Shown here one piece after another: positions 16,343 through 25,643 of a stretch of 64,000 nucleotides of DNA. The position numbers were made by a program, and so were the translations under genes. The DNA lies in assembly GCF_002929305.1 (NCBI RefSeq), contig NZ_PJIO01000008.1, positions 124,001 to 188,000 on the forward strand. The letters run 5' to 3'. Source of the stretch: Arthrobacter sp. GMC3. Lineage in GTDB: Bacteria > Actinomycetota > Actinomycetes > Actinomycetales > Micrococcaceae. Each line of letters starts with the position of its first letter. Positions within the stretch are counted from its first letter, which is position 1. Below the pieces are notes generated by a model that was given only the letters and a program-made list of their open reading frames with translations, did no database searches and had not been told where the DNA came from.

Positions 16343-18043
16343 TCAGTATCCCGTGACGATGTTCAGCGACGGTGAGTCCTTGGCCGTGCCGGCGATAGGC
16401 AGGACGGCGACGTTTGCCGAGTCCTTGTTGCCCAACAACTGTGTACCGAAAGCGGGATCGCCCGCGGCCGAGACCAGCACGGCCGCGGTGCCAGAGCCCA
16501 GAAGCGCTCCGGGGTCCACCACGTTGGTGATTCCGGGTTTGAGCTCCACCGTCTTCGCTGCACCCAACACACCCTCAGCGGAGACCGGCACCAGTGTCAC
16601 AGTGGCGGATCCCGTGGGCGCCGTGAACACGAGGCTCGAGTCAGTTGAGGAAGGCAAGGTCAGAAGGTGGTTGTCACCCAAACGGGGAGTGGACGGAGCC
16701 ACGGCAAAGTCGACGGCGTCGCCAGGTTTTGTGGAGTTGACCAGCCGGACTGCCGCCGTTACGGCGTAATCCGCGCGCACGCTAACTGAATAGGTCCCCT
16801 GAGGCAGGCCGGCAAGCGGGAGCTCGCTGACCTTTCCGGCCCGAGCGGTGAACACTCCGCCGTTGGGCAACGCAACCTGACCCGACGGGCCATATGCCTT
16901 GACTTCCACCACGGAGTCGGTGGCTCCGGGAACGGTCACCTGCAGCGCCGTGGCGGCATCGTCATAGCCGCTCTGGGTCGAAATTTTCTCAGCCGTTGAG
17001 GGCTCCTGGACCCGCACGCCGGGGATTGTTTGCGTGGTTGAGGGCGCTTGCACCGGGGCCAGATAATCAACGCCGCCAGGAGTCAATCCGCGCAGAACGG
17101 ACTGCTGGATGACGGCGGAGACAGCCCCGCCGGTGCTCTTGACGTGAACGCTCAGTAGCTTCTGGTCTGGTGCCAGTCCGGAGAGCACCACGGAATGTGA
17201 GGTGCCCGGAGCCACCACCAAGCCCTTGCCCCCGGGGGCCTGGATGGGACCGGTGGCGCCGTAAAACTCAAGGCCCACTGTGGCTGGGCTACCGGTGGAG
17301 TTGGCAAGCGTCAAAACCGCCGTGCGGCCCACCACTGTGCTGGCACCGCTCAACCAAAGATCGTTGGCAGGGAGCTGGCAGGTGGCTGCGGCAAGCCCCT
17401 TCAGGTCGCCGTCGCTGGCATTGACCACAACTGCGCCGGCACTGCGCGAATTTTGCCCGCCCAGCGGCAAGGCGCGCAGCACAGAAATACCGTCCACATC
17501 CTTGTCACGCTCGACGGCGGCTTTGCCCTTCGCCACGCCCGTCACCGGGGCCAGGCTGGGTGTCGCAGACGCGGCGGCACTGGCATCCGCCGAAACCTCC
17601 GGCGCCTTGGAAAGTGTGAAAAGCGGTACGGCCTTCTCATCCAGGCGGCCAGCAGTGGCGCCGGGGAGAACGCCGTCGTCATTACTGAGCACCACAGCGC
17701 TCAACAACGACTTGGTGGAAGAGGAACCAGCCGAGAACTCGGGATCGGCCCCTGCAGCAGAGCCGCTGAGCAACTGGGTGGGCCCGGCACAATTCGCCAG
17801 GGAAACGCCCACGGGCAGCACCTGCGCGTTGGCGGTGATGCGGGCTGTGGCGTCCGCTCCCGGCAATGCCGAGCCTGCAACCACCACCGCAACGGCCAGC
17901 AAGGCTGTGCCTGATCCGGCGACCACCAGGGGCCACCGCCTCTGGCGTTTCTTGCGCGCCTTGCGCGATGGGGTCTTCACGGCGACGTCCTTTTCAGGGA
18001 CAGCACCGAGCAACTGGTCCTTGGATTCTTGATCCTCAGGCAC
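16343..18043 (-). CDS. DUF5719 family exported protein
   Basis: 566 residues: basic cytoplasmic N-terminus (RKARKKRQRRW), one membrane anchor at about 37-60, then a long Ala/Gly/Ser/Val-rich extracytoplasmic beta-type region with no catalytic motif I can recognise. DUF5719 genes regularly follow the large glycosyltransferase downstream of whiB2 in Micrococcales, as here: its GTG start overlaps the glycosyltransferase stop by eight bases, so the two are translated together. It is probably a partner in envelope glycan assembly (inference). Confidence 0.87.
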   Translation of the reverse strand: MPEDQESKDQLLGAVPEKDVAVKTPSRKARKKRQRRWPLVVAGSGTALLAVAVVVAGSALPGADATARITANAQVLPVGVSLANCAGPTQLLSGSAAGADPEFSAGSSSTKSLLSAVVLSNDDGVLPGATAGRLDEKAVPLFTLSKAPEVSADASAAASATPSLAPVTGVAKGKAAVERDKDVDGISVLRALPLGGQNSRSAGAVVVNASDGDLKGLAAATCQLPANDLWLSGASTVVGRTAVLTLANSTGSPATVGLEFYGATGPIQAPGGKGLVVAPGTSHSVVLSGLAPDQKLLSVHVKSTGGAVSAVIQQSVLRGLTPGGVDYLAPVQAPSTTQTIPGVRVQEPSTAEKISTQSGYDDAATALQVTVPGATDSVVEVKAYGPSGQVALPNGGVFTARAGKVSELPLAGLPQGTYSVSVRADYAVTAAVRLVNSTKPGDAVDFAVAPSTPRLGDNHLLTLPSSTDSSLVFTAPTGSATVTLVPVSAEGVLGAAKTVELKPGITNVVDPGALLGSGTAAVLVSAAGDPAFGTQLLGNKDSANVAVLPIAGTAKDSPSLNIVTGY

Positions 18044-21000
18044 CTCTACCTACCTTTTGCAAGGACGCCTCGTCCCGGTATGAACCGGTCCGGCCACGCC
18101 GTGCCCGCAGCGGAATGGCCAGCAGCACAGTCAGTCCAAGAAGGACTATCTGCACCAGGCTCATCACGGTGTTCCAGGGCTGTACATAACGAATTTCAAG
18201 GGTTCCAGCGGTGGCCGGCAGTTCGAACGACTGGGCCCAACCATCTTGCACAGACTTCAGTTGAGAACCATTAAGCCAGGCACTCCAGCCCGGATCAAAG
18301 CGTTCAGCGAGGACCACGCGGCGGCCCTGCGCACCTTCCGGCACGGACGTGTCTACGTTCTGTCCGGCCGAGGGAAGCGGCGCAATGGCCGTACCCTTCG
18401 CGTCAACCAACCTGACCCGGGTCACCACGTCCGTGGTGCCGGCGTCCTGGTAGGTGGGCTTGACCCTCCAGAGCCAACCGGAATCGGTGGGCCCCACGGT
18501 GTCCAGCCCGGGGACTGCCTCCAGCTCGCCGGCCACAAGTTCAGCCGCGGTGTCACCGTTTTGCAGGACCACAAAACCCACACCGAGTTCCATGAGTTCG
18601 GGGCGCGGATCAATGCCGGTTTTCGCCATCATTGCTGCTACGGTTTCGCGCAGCATCCGCGTTGCCGCGTCGGGATCCTGCACTGTCTCTGCTCCCGGGC
18701 GGCCGGTGATCGTCTGGGCTGCGGCAATGCTGGAGAGTGTGTCCAGAACTGTGCCAGCGCCCTGCATGAGAGTCGCCTGGACACCGCCGTCGGGAAGCAA
18801 TCGCAGCACAATGGTGCGGCTCGCCTCGGGACCGGTGCCCCTGTCGGCGGCCGTGGCCGGGATGGTTCCGGCTGTCAACGGCTTAACAAGGGTGGTCCCG
18901 GCCAAGCTGGTCGCACTGCCTGAAAGGCTGTTGGAGCTCCACAGCGCCAAGCTGACTACGGGACCGGCCACCAGCACCATGCTCAGGACCGCGGCGGCCA
19001 CGCGAGCACCGCGGTTACCCCGCGAAACACCAGAGGCTTCGGCACCGCCGCGCACCCTTCTGGACACCTCGGGGGCGTCGTACGCTCCGCGATAGACGGC
19101 GTCGAATCCCAACAGTGCGGCTCCCAGGAGGGCGAACAGCGCCACCGAGACGGCGGGGCCGTTGAACGGCGTGACCAAGGTATCGCGTTCCACGGCCACG
19201 GCGATCAGCTTGGTGCCGTAGGAAAGTGCAAGCGCCAGGACGGCCACCAGCCACAGCGTCCGGACAGTTCCGGAACGTCGCAGGGGTGCAAGCAAGGCGA
19301 TCAGCGCCACCAGCACCACGGGGACGCCAATGATCAAGACCGCCGCCCAGGTCCACACTGGTTCTGTGGCAATGGCGCCGGTGCCCAGGAGATTGCCGGA
19401 GGGAACAACCGCATCAGGGAAACCCAAGAGTTGCTGCCACAGTGGGCCGGGAGTGCCGGCCAATGGGACTCCAGGATCACCCAACAGTGCCCGTGGAGTG
19501 GAAATCGCGGACCAAACGAAGGGCAGGTACAGGGCTGCCGAGGGCACCAGGGACCACCACAAGGTCCTGCCCCTGCGTCCCAGGACCAGCGTTGCTCCAA
19601 GTACGGCAATGATGGCCAACGGGAAAAGGCTGGGCGCAGCGGCTGTGAGGGCCGCCAGTGCCAGTCCGGCACCGGCAGCGGCCGTCCAGGACGGGTTGCC
19701 GTCAACGCCGGGCCGGCCAAGCTTCACGGTGGCGGATGCCTGTGCAGCCTTCCTGGCTGCCGCGGATCCAGATTTCCCACCAACGGCGCCGCCGGCAGCG
19801 CGGACCAGTCCCAGGACGACCAGTGGAATCAGCACGTGGGCCAGCAAGGCGCCCAAGCGCCCCTGTCCCAGTGCCGTCTGGAGCACCGGTGCGCCAGCCC
19901 AGATCAGTCCGGCGATGACACGCGGCCACCTTTTGCGAGTGAACGCCCCTGCGGCCAGCCATGCGGCGAACCCGGAGAGCGGGACGGCCAGCACCACCAG
20001 CCACAGGACGGCTGTGGAACCATTGCCGAGGCCGATTGCGGCAAGGACGAGCAAAACATAGTTGAACGGGCTGCCGTGCCCTGGCAGGCCCGATCCCAAG
20101 GAAATCCACCAGTCGGTTGCGTGCTGGTAGATCGAGCCAATTTGCTCGGACAGCGGCAGCAGGGCGCCGCCCGTCAACGCGGGGGCACCGAGCAGGCGTG
20201 AAAGGGTCACAAGGGCCAAAAGCGTGAGAACCAGGGTCAGAGCCAGTCCGCTGACAATCGGCGCAGTCTTGCCGGTAACCAAAGGCGTCACTGCCTCGTT
20301 ATGGGCATCACCTGTCGGCTCCAGGATGGACGGCATGGCCGCATCGTGGTCCGCGGCGTCGTCGTCGGGACCCACCGCCTCACGCAGGGACTTGAGCTGG
20401 TTCAGGGACTCTTCCCTGCCGGCCATCAGACCCTTGTGGGCCGAGCGCGGATGAATCCTTGTTTGGGCTAATGCGGCACGGCTACGCGCCAAGGCCATGG
20501 GACGCATGACCCCGGCGAAGGTCGCGGCAAACATGGCGACGGCGTGCCCGGGAGCCTTCAGCAAGAAGCCGGCAAAGAGCCAGTAGATGGCCGAAAGGAC
20601 GGCTCCCACAGCTAGGAACGGAACCTGCCACAGCGGTGCGTGCTTCAAACGAATGAAAATGGCCGCCTTGCGGGCCGCCGACGGTGCGCCCAAGGCGTTG
20701 GCACGGTGCACTGCATGGAACATTTTCGCGCCTGGGACCACCAGTACGCGGTGTCCGGCTAAGCGGACCCTGGCACAGAAGTCGATGTCGTCTCCGGGCC
20801 CAGGGAGCGCGGGGTCAAAGCCGCCAAGCTTCTCCCAGACGTCCCGGCGCACCAGCATGCCAGCGGCGTTGACGGCGAAAAAGTCCGAGCGGTGGTCGTA
20901 TTGCCCCTGGTCTAGCTCATCAAGGTTGACCATGGTGAAGCGGTCAAACCATTTGTTGGCTATCAGCCCCACATCCACCAAGCGGCGCGGCTGGTCCCAT

Positions 21001-21383
21001 GCCAGTTGCTTGCAACCAACCACGGTGGCGGTGGTGGAGCGTTCCACGGCCTCCAACAGCTTTTCCAGCGCATCCGGGGCAGGGGCTGCGTCGTCTTGCA
21101 GCAGCCAGATCCACTCCTGGGCACCCAATTCCGGAGTCGGGGACGGCGCCGACGAGGAGGCTGACGATGCGGAGGAACCGGCGTCGTTCGCGGACGAAGC
21201 TGAAGCCGGGGCACCCACCAGGTGGCCAGTCAGAGTGCGCTTCTGGTGTTCCAACACGGCGTTGACGGCGGCACCATAGCCGCCTTTGCGCCCGTCGAAG
21301 GAAATGACGTTGCGTTCGCCCAGTTCCTTACGCAGCAATTCCCCGGAATTATCCGTTGAATCGACATCTGCGCCCAGGACCAC
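18036..21383 (-). CDS. Very large GT2-family membrane glycosyltransferase (start codon uncertain)
   Basis: At least 1115 residues: an N-terminal GT-A domain with LLQDDAAPAPDAL (DD near 97-98) and PGPGDDIDFCARV, followed by about 12 or more membrane helices and a C-terminal extracytoplasmic domain, ending with a last helix and basic tail. The end given, 21383, is the first canonical start (GTG), but conserved GT2 sequence continues upstream in frame: codons from about 21476 read VKVTAVLVSHNGGAYLPTVL, the first beta strand and turn of the fold. No ATG, GTG or TTG exists there; the frame offers GTA at 21476 and ATT at 21488. The gene starts directly after whiB. Likely transfers sugar to an envelope polymer. 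Confidence 0.85.
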   Translation of the reverse strand: MVLGADVDSTDNSGELLRKELGERNVISFDGRKGGYGAAVNAVLEHQKRTLTGHLVGAPASASSANDAGSSASSASSSAPSPTPELGAQEWIWLLQDDAAPAPDALEKLLEAVERSTTATVVGCKQLAWDQPRRLVDVGLIANKWFDRFTMVNLDELDQGQYDHRSDFFAVNAAGMLVRRDVWEKLGGFDPALPGPGDDIDFCARVRLAGHRVLVVPGAKMFHAVHRANALGAPSAARKAAIFIRLKHAPLWQVPFLAVGAVLSAIYWLFAGFLLKAPGHAVAMFAATFAGVMRPMALARSRAALAQTRIHPRSAHKGLMAGREESLNQLKSLREAVGPDDDAADHDAAMPSILEPTGDAHNEAVTPLVTGKTAPIVSGLALTLVLTLLALVTLSRLLGAPALTGGALLPLSEQIGSIYQHATDWWISLGSGLPGHGSPFNYVLLVLAAIGLGNGSTAVLWLVVLAVPLSGFAAWLAAGAFTRKRWPRVIAGLIWAGAPVLQTALGQGRLGALLAHVLIPLVVLGLVRAAGGAVGGKSGSAAARKAAQASATVKLGRPGVDGNPSWTAAAGAGLALAALTAAAPSLFPLAIIAVLGATLVLGRRGRTLWWSLVPSAALYLPFVWSAISTPRALLGDPGVPLAGTPGPLWQQLLGFPDAVVPSGNLLGTGAIATEPVWTWAAVLIIGVPVVLVALIALLAPLRRSGTVRTLWLVAVLALALSYGTKLIAVAVERDTLVTPFNGPAVSVALFALLGAALLGFDAVYRGAYDAPEVSRRVRGGAEASGVSRGNRGARVAAAVLSMVLVAGPVVSLALWSSNSLSGSATSLAGTTLVKPLTAGTIPATAADRGTGPEASRTIVLRLLPDGGVQATLMQGAGTVLDTLSSIAAAQTITGRPGAETVQDPDAATRMLRETVAAMMAKTGIDPRPELMELGVGFVVLQNGDTAAELVAGELEAVPGLDTVGPTDSGWLWRVKPTYQDAGTTDVVTRVRLVDAKGTAIAPLPSAGQNVDTSVPEGAQGRRVVLAERFDPGWSAWLNGSQLKSVQDGWAQSFELPATAGTLEIRYVQPWNTVMSLVQIVLLGLTVLLAIPLRARRGRTGSYRDEASLQKVGRGA

Positions 21384-21487
21384 AGTGGCCGGCCGCGTTT
21401 GATGGGCCAGGGCCGTTAGGACAGTGGGTAGGTAGGCGCCGCCGTTGTGGGAAACCAGAACGGCGGTGACTTTTACTGCTTCAAGAA

Positions 21488-22027
21488 TTAGACCGCTCGT
21501 TTCCGCAGCCGCCGGCGTTCACGCTCGGACAGGCCGCCCCAGATTCCAAACCGCTCATCATTTGCAAGAGCGTATTCCAGACACTGCGCCTTGACATTGC
21601 AAGCACCGCACACCTTTTTGGCGTCACGCGTGGACCCACCCTTTTCCGGGAAAAACGCCTCCGGATCGGTCTGGGCACACAAAGCATCCGTCTGCCAGCC
21701 TAGTTCACCTTCGTCGCTGAAGTCGTCAAGACCGGGCCGTAAACCGATCCAGATCGGGGCTAGGACGCCCGGCTTCTGCGTCAGATCTTCCCCGGCACCC
21801 AGCTGCTGGCCATCGAGTTCGTCGTCGTCGTTGTGCTCTTTCAAGAACGCGGTGGCCGCATCCTCCAAGGCTTCTCGGTTTGCTTGTTCAAAAGACTTTG
21901 CGGCCAACGGATCGGCAGGATCGACGAACCAGTCTGAAGGCACCCCACGGGAGCTGCGGCTGGCCGCTGCCTGGCTTTCCTCGGACTCATTAAATTTGTT
22001 TGTCACACTCAGCTGCGCTTGCCCCAT
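21488..22027 (-). CDS. WhiB-family iron-sulfur transcriptional regulator (WhiB2/WhmD-like)
   Basis: 179 residues. The C-terminal WhiB domain has the four cluster ligands C117, C140, C143 and C149 (C-x22-C-x2-C-x5-C), the GIWGG turn at 161-165 and a basic tail RRRLRKRAV that binds DNA. About 95 N-terminal residues are an acidic extension not needed for the fold. The start is supported by GGAGGACGATC before ATG. WhiB2/WhmD controls septation in mycobacteria, and its neighbourhood there (DUF3499, zincin, manB, manA) matches this region. Stop codon abuts the glycosyltransferase reading frame. Confidence 0.92.
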   Translation of the reverse strand: MGQAQLSVTNKFNESEESQAAASRSSRGVPSDWFVDPADPLAAKSFEQANREALEDAATAFLKEHNDDDELDGQQLGAGEDLTQKPGVLAPIWIGLRPGLDDFSDEGELGWQTDALCAQTDPEAFFPEKGGSTRDAKKVCGACNVKAQCLEYALANDERFGIWGGLSERERRRLRKRAV

Positions 22028-22390
22028 GATCGTCCTCCTGAATGTTGCTGCATAACGAATTTTGGCCGCGATGTGCGGTTCTTGTGCCTTTGGCGGCGGT
22101 TCGTGGCTCTAATTACATCTATGTAAGTCGCTGACGTCAAGCGGGCAGGGGATCATATCCATGCATTGCCGTATTGAAGTGGCACGCCACGCCCGGCGAT
22201 TTCATCCTGTTACTCGCCGGGGTTTAGCCCTTTCGCTTCCCAAGCTGTGTGCTTCCTGAGTATTTTCACGGGTTGCCGGGCTTTTTTCGACTGCGAACAT
22301 GACACGAGTGTGACGTATTTCATGTTTCGACTTGCAATTTGTAAAATCGAAGGAAATACTTTTGCCGACGGACGTGGAAAGATCGGTTTC
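22028..22390. other. Divergent control region between whiB and TIGR03089 genes
   Basis: 363 bases with no gene that I can support. It contains a good whiB promoter on the minus strand (see separate entry), a long whiB leader, and an AT-rich stretch at 22290-22360 that may carry the promoter for the TIGR03089 gene. No stable hairpin stands out. Confidence 0.6.
22112..22140 (-). promoter_or_regulatory. whiB promoter with dyad over the -10
   Basis: On the minus strand TTGACG (22140-22135) is followed after 17 bases by TGTAAT (22117-22112), a near-consensus sigma-70 promoter about 85 bases before the whiB start. A perfect 14-base dyad TTACAT-CT-ATGTAA (22113-22126) overlaps the -10 and spacer and could be an operator. 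Confidence 0.55.
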
Positions 22391-23128
22391 ATGGCTCAAC
22401 CACTGCGCACCATCGAAAACCTTTTGAACGCTTTTCGCACCCAGAACGCCACGTCGCCACGGCTGACCTGGTACGGCCCGGATTCTGAGCGTGTCGAATT
22501 GTCAGGGCGAGTCCTGGAAAATTGGGTGGCCAAGACAGCCAACTATCTTGTTGATGAGTTGGATGCCGAACCCGGAACCGTTGTTGCCGTGGACATGCCC
22601 GTGCATTGGAGATCCCTTGTCTGGCTATTGGCAAGCTGGGCCGTTGGCGCAACTGCGCTCCCCCAGAGCCCGCCCGACGCCGGATCCCGCCTGGCCGACA
22701 TCGTGGTCACCACCCGCCCTGCCGAAGCACTGGCGGCCAGCAACGCGGCAGGCAGGCTGCCGTTTGTTGTCGCCGTAGCACTGCCCGCCCTGGCCATGCG
22801 GTGGATCGGTGAACTGCCGGCAGATGCACTTGACTATTCCGGGGGTGTTCGCGCCCACTCCGACGTCTTTTTTGCCGACGCCGCCCCGTCCGAGGACGCA
22901 GCCGCCTGGGAGTCACAGGCTGGTGCCGTCACCTACGCCGAGCTCCTGGCGGCTGAGGGTGCTACTGCCGGCCCCGAACGGATCCTGCTGCAGGCCGCAG
23001 ACGGTTGGGACGCCGTCGTCCGCGCGTCATTACGCATTTGGGCGGCCGGGGGCTCCGTGGTGTTGCTGGATCCGACGGTCCCGGCCACAGACCATCTGCG
23101 AACAGTGGAAAACGTGACAGCCGGATAA
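22391..23128 (+). CDS. TIGR03089 family protein (AMP-ligase-like)
   Basis: 245 residues from ATG 22391 (GGAAAGA upstream; the frame is open further back to 22247 but without family similarity). The sequence is typical of TIGR03089, a short actinobacterial family related to the N-terminal part of AMP-forming acyl-CoA synthetases: RLTWYGPDSERVELSGRVLENWVAK, WLLASWAVGATALPQSP, and a C-terminal ILLQAADGWDAVVRASLRIWAAGG. It lacks the P-loop and the adenylate-forming C-terminal domain, so it is not expected to be a ligase. Function unknown. Confidence 0.88.
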   Translation: MAQPLRTIENLLNAFRTQNATSPRLTWYGPDSERVELSGRVLENWVAKTANYLVDELDAEPGTVVAVDMPVHWRSLVWLLASWAVGATALPQSPPDAGSRLADIVVTTRPAEALAASNAAGRLPFVVAVALPALAMRWIGELPADALDYSGGVRAHSDVFFADAAPSEDAAAWESQAGAVTYAELLAAEGATAGPERILLQAADGWDAVVRASLRIWAAGGSVVLLDPTVPATDHLRTVENVTAG

Positions 23129-23142
23129 CACTGCCCACGGAT

Positions 23143-23218
23143 CTTCGAGTGGGCAGATAACGTGAGTAACAAGCAAAAATCCCACGTTATCTGCGCACTC
23201 GCGAAGACAACGTGGGAT
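23143..23218. terminator. Bidirectional hairpin with an alternative pairing, between TIGR03089 and gtrA-like genes
   Basis: Left arm 23143-23164 (CTTCGAGTGGGCAGATAACG...) pairs with 23183-23206 over about 22 bp with a 2-base bulge and one mismatch. A second, competing stem pairs ATCCCACGTT (23179-23188) with AACGTGGGAT (23209-23218). The genes on both sides converge, so a shared terminator is the simplest reading. Its CGAGTGGGCAG base resembles other intergenic hairpins in this window. Confidence 0.6.
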
Positions 23219-23241
23219 CGTACGGCCACGGATGGGCGCTA

Positions 23242-23745
23242 TTAAGCTTTGGGGTCGGCCTCGATGAGCTTGTGGTCGTCCGCAAAGCCCGGCTCGGCGT
23301 CGAGCTCTTCGGTGAAGACCCAGAAGCGGTAGGCGAAGAAGCGGAAGATGGTGCCCAGGATCAGGCCAATGACGGATCCGGCGATGAAGTCAGCCTGGGT
23401 GCTTTGAAAGCCGAGCACCCAGTGGGAGATGTACACGCAGGCGCTGGCGATGCCGATGCCCACCGCGTTCATGATGACGAACATGGTTACTTCACGCACC
23501 ATGTTGGCCTGGCGGCGGTGGCGGAAGGTCCAGTACCTGTTGGCCAACCAGGAGAATACCGTGGCGACAAGTGCCGAGACGATCTTTGCCTTGGTGGGGT
23601 GGCCGCTCATGGAACCGTTGAGGAGCCAGAGGTAAATGCCGGAGTCAATGACAAAGGCGATACCGCCTACGAGGCCGAATTTAGCCACTTCACGCCAGAA
23701 CAGGCCAAAGAGACCCCTGATGCGTGCGGTTAGTTTCTGGTACAT
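23242..23745 (-). CDS. GtrA family membrane protein
   Basis: 167 residues with four predicted helices: KFGLVGGIAFVIDSGIYLWLL, IVSALVATVFSWLANRYWTF, VTMFVIMNAVGIGIASACVY and FIAGSVIGLILGTIFRFFAYRFWVF. The FNRYWTF/FRFFAYRFWVF motifs are GtrA hallmarks. GtrA proteins are proposed to flip polyprenyl-linked sugars for teichoic acid, arabinogalactan or O-antigen decoration. I start at ATG 23745, right behind GGAGG; a TTG at 23772 would add nine residues. Divergent from purK, as in Mycobacterium (Rv3277/Rv3276c). Confidence 0.9.
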   Translation of the reverse strand: MYQKLTARIRGLFGLFWREVAKFGLVGGIAFVIDSGIYLWLLNGSMSGHPTKAKIVSALVATVFSWLANRYWTFRHRRQANMVREVTMFVIMNAVGIGIASACVYISHWVLGFQSTQADFIAGSVIGLILGTIFRFFAYRFWVFTEELDAEPGFADDHKLIEADPKA

Positions 23746-23906
23746 GTTCCTCCGAGTAGCGACCACCGCCAAAATGGATTCTGGCGGTTCGTCCCACCCT
23801 AAATTCTAGGCCGTAGCTGCACGGGCACCTGACGGCGGTAGGCAAAAATTGCTCCTGGAAAGCCCAAAAGCAGGTTTCAGCATACTCTTTCGGTACTCTG
23901 GGGACT

Positions 23907-25061
23907 GTGACTTTTCCTGTAATCGGCGTTGTAGGCGGCGGGCAGCTAGCCCGCATGATGGCCCCCGCAGCCGTGGCCCTTGGTTTTGAATTGCGTGTTT
24001 TAGCGGAAGCCCCTGACGTGTCAGCAGTGGCTGCCGTGGCCCAGGCGCCGGTAGGTGACTACCGCGACCTGGACACTTTGCGTGCGTTTGCGCGCGGTGT
24101 CGACGTGCTCACTTTTGACCACGAACACGTCCCCAATGAGCATTTGCTCACACTCATCGCCGAGGGCGTCAATGTTCAGCCGCGCCCGGCAGCGCTCATC
24201 AATGCACAGGACAAGCTGGTCATGCGTGCCGCCATCGAGCGTCTGGGCCTGCCCAATCCGGCCTGGGCGGCCGTGACCAGCGTGGCCGAAATCACCGCCT
24301 TTGGTGCCGCCAACGGCTGGCCGGTGGTGCTGAAAATGCCTCGCGGCGGGTACGACGGCAAGGGTGTGAAGATTCTGAAATCCGAGTCCGACGCGGCAGC
24401 TGCCGCCAGCTGGTTTGAGGCCATGTCGCCTCTGCTGGTGGAGGAGATGGTGCCGTTCTCACGTGAACTTTCCGCACTGGTGGCCAGGACTCCTTCCGGT
24501 GAGGCACGCGCCTGGCCCGTGGCGGAGTCCATCCAGGTGGACGGGGTGTGTGATGAGGTCATCGCCCCCGCCCCCGGAATCCCCGATGAGGTTGCCCTGC
24601 AGGCACAAACTGCTGCGCTGAAGATTGCCGGGGAACTGGGCGTCACTGGCGTCATGGCTGCGGAATTGTTTGAAACGCCGAACCGCGCCCCCGGTTACCT
24701 GATCAACGAGTTGGCCATGCGCCCGCACAACACCGGGCACTGGACCATGGACGGTGCCATCACCGGCCAGTTCGAACAGCATTTGCGGGCCGTGCTGGAC
24801 CTTCCCCTCGGTGCCACCGACGCCCTCGGCGCCATCGTGGTGATGAAGAATTTCCTGGGCGGAGCAAACCAGGACCTGTTCGGCGCCTATGCGGCGGCAC
24901 TGGCCTCGGAGCCAACTGTCAAGGTTCACAGCTATGGTAAGTCGGTGCGCCCCGGCCGAAAGATCGGCCATGTGAACGTGATTGGGTCAAAGAACGACGA
25001 CGTCAACCGTGTCCGCGCCCGTGCCACCACTGTGGCAAACATTATCCGCGACGGACAGTAA
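23907..25061 (+). CDS. purK: 5-(carboxyamino)imidazole ribonucleotide synthase
   Basis: 384-residue ATP-grasp enzyme of purine synthesis; it makes N5-CAIR from AIR, bicarbonate and ATP. N-terminal GVVGGGQLARMM, central ATP-grasp with KMPRGGYDGKGVK and LLVEEMVPFSRELS, and metal-binding ELFETPN...LINELAMRPHNTGHWTMD. GTG start. Nine bases separate it from purE, which uses its product, so the pair is an operon and probably continues into the LCP gene. Confidence 0.96.
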   Translation: MTFPVIGVVGGGQLARMMAPAAVALGFELRVLAEAPDVSAVAAVAQAPVGDYRDLDTLRAFARGVDVLTFDHEHVPNEHLLTLIAEGVNVQPRPAALINAQDKLVMRAAIERLGLPNPAWAAVTSVAEITAFGAANGWPVVLKMPRGGYDGKGVKILKSESDAAAAASWFEAMSPLLVEEMVPFSRELSALVARTPSGEARAWPVAESIQVDGVCDEVIAPAPGIPDEVALQAQTAALKIAGELGVTGVMAAELFETPNRAPGYLINELAMRPHNTGHWTMDGAITGQFEQHLRAVLDLPLGATDALGAIVVMKNFLGGANQDLFGAYAAALASEPTVKVHSYGKSVRPGRKIGHVNVIGSKNDDVNRVRARATTVANIIRDGQ

Positions 25062-25070
25062 GGAAGAACT

Positions 25071-25634
25071 GTGAGTGAGATTTCCACCCCCCTGAAGCCT
25101 TTGGTCGGCATCGTGATGGGCTCCGATTCCGATTGGCCGGTGATGGAAGCGGCAGCCGCCGCCCTCTCCGAATTTGGCATCCCCTTTGAAACCGATGTGG
25201 TCTCCGCGCACCGCATGCCCACCGAAATGATCGCCTACGGCACCGAGGCAGCATCGCGCGGCCTTCGCGTCATCATTGCCGGGGCTGGTGGCGCCGCCCA
25301 CCTGCCAGGCATGCTCGCCTCGGTCACCACCCTGCCGGTGGTGGGGGTTCCCGTACCTTTGAAGACACTTGATGGCATGGATTCGCTGCTGTCCATTGTG
25401 CAGATGCCTGCCGGCGTTCCCGTCGCCACCGTCTCCATTGGCGGTGCCCGCAATGCCGGACTGCTAGCCGTACGCATGCTGGCCTCCGGCACAGACGAGC
25501 TGGCTGCCGGGCTTGCCAGCAAGCTGGCAGATTTTGCCCAAAGCCTCAACGACCAGGCCTCCGCCAAGGGTGCCGCCCTGCGCGAAAAGGCTGGCGCAAA
25601 CTACCCGCTCTCCGTCGCGGCCGGGCGTCGGTAG
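25071..25634 (+). CDS. purE: N5-carboxyaminoimidazole ribonucleotide mutase
   Basis: 187 residues, class I PurE; converts N5-CAIR to CAIR. Conserved [19 protein letters not shown] and [15 protein letters not shown] motifs are all present, the His in SAHRMP being the catalytic base. GTG start preceded by AAGGAAG. Slightly longer than typical because of an Ala-rich C-terminal tail. Follows purK and is ten bases upstream of the LCP gene. Confidence 0.96.
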   Translation: MSEISTPLKPLVGIVMGSDSDWPVMEAAAAALSEFGIPFETDVVSAHRMPTEMIAYGTEAASRGLRVIIAGAGGAAHLPGMLASVTTLPVVGVPVPLKTLDGMDSLLSIVQMPAGVPVATVSIGGARNAGLLAVRMLASGTDELAAGLASKLADFAQSLNDQASAKGAALREKAGANYPLSVAAGRR

Positions 25635-25643
25635 AACCGCCCC

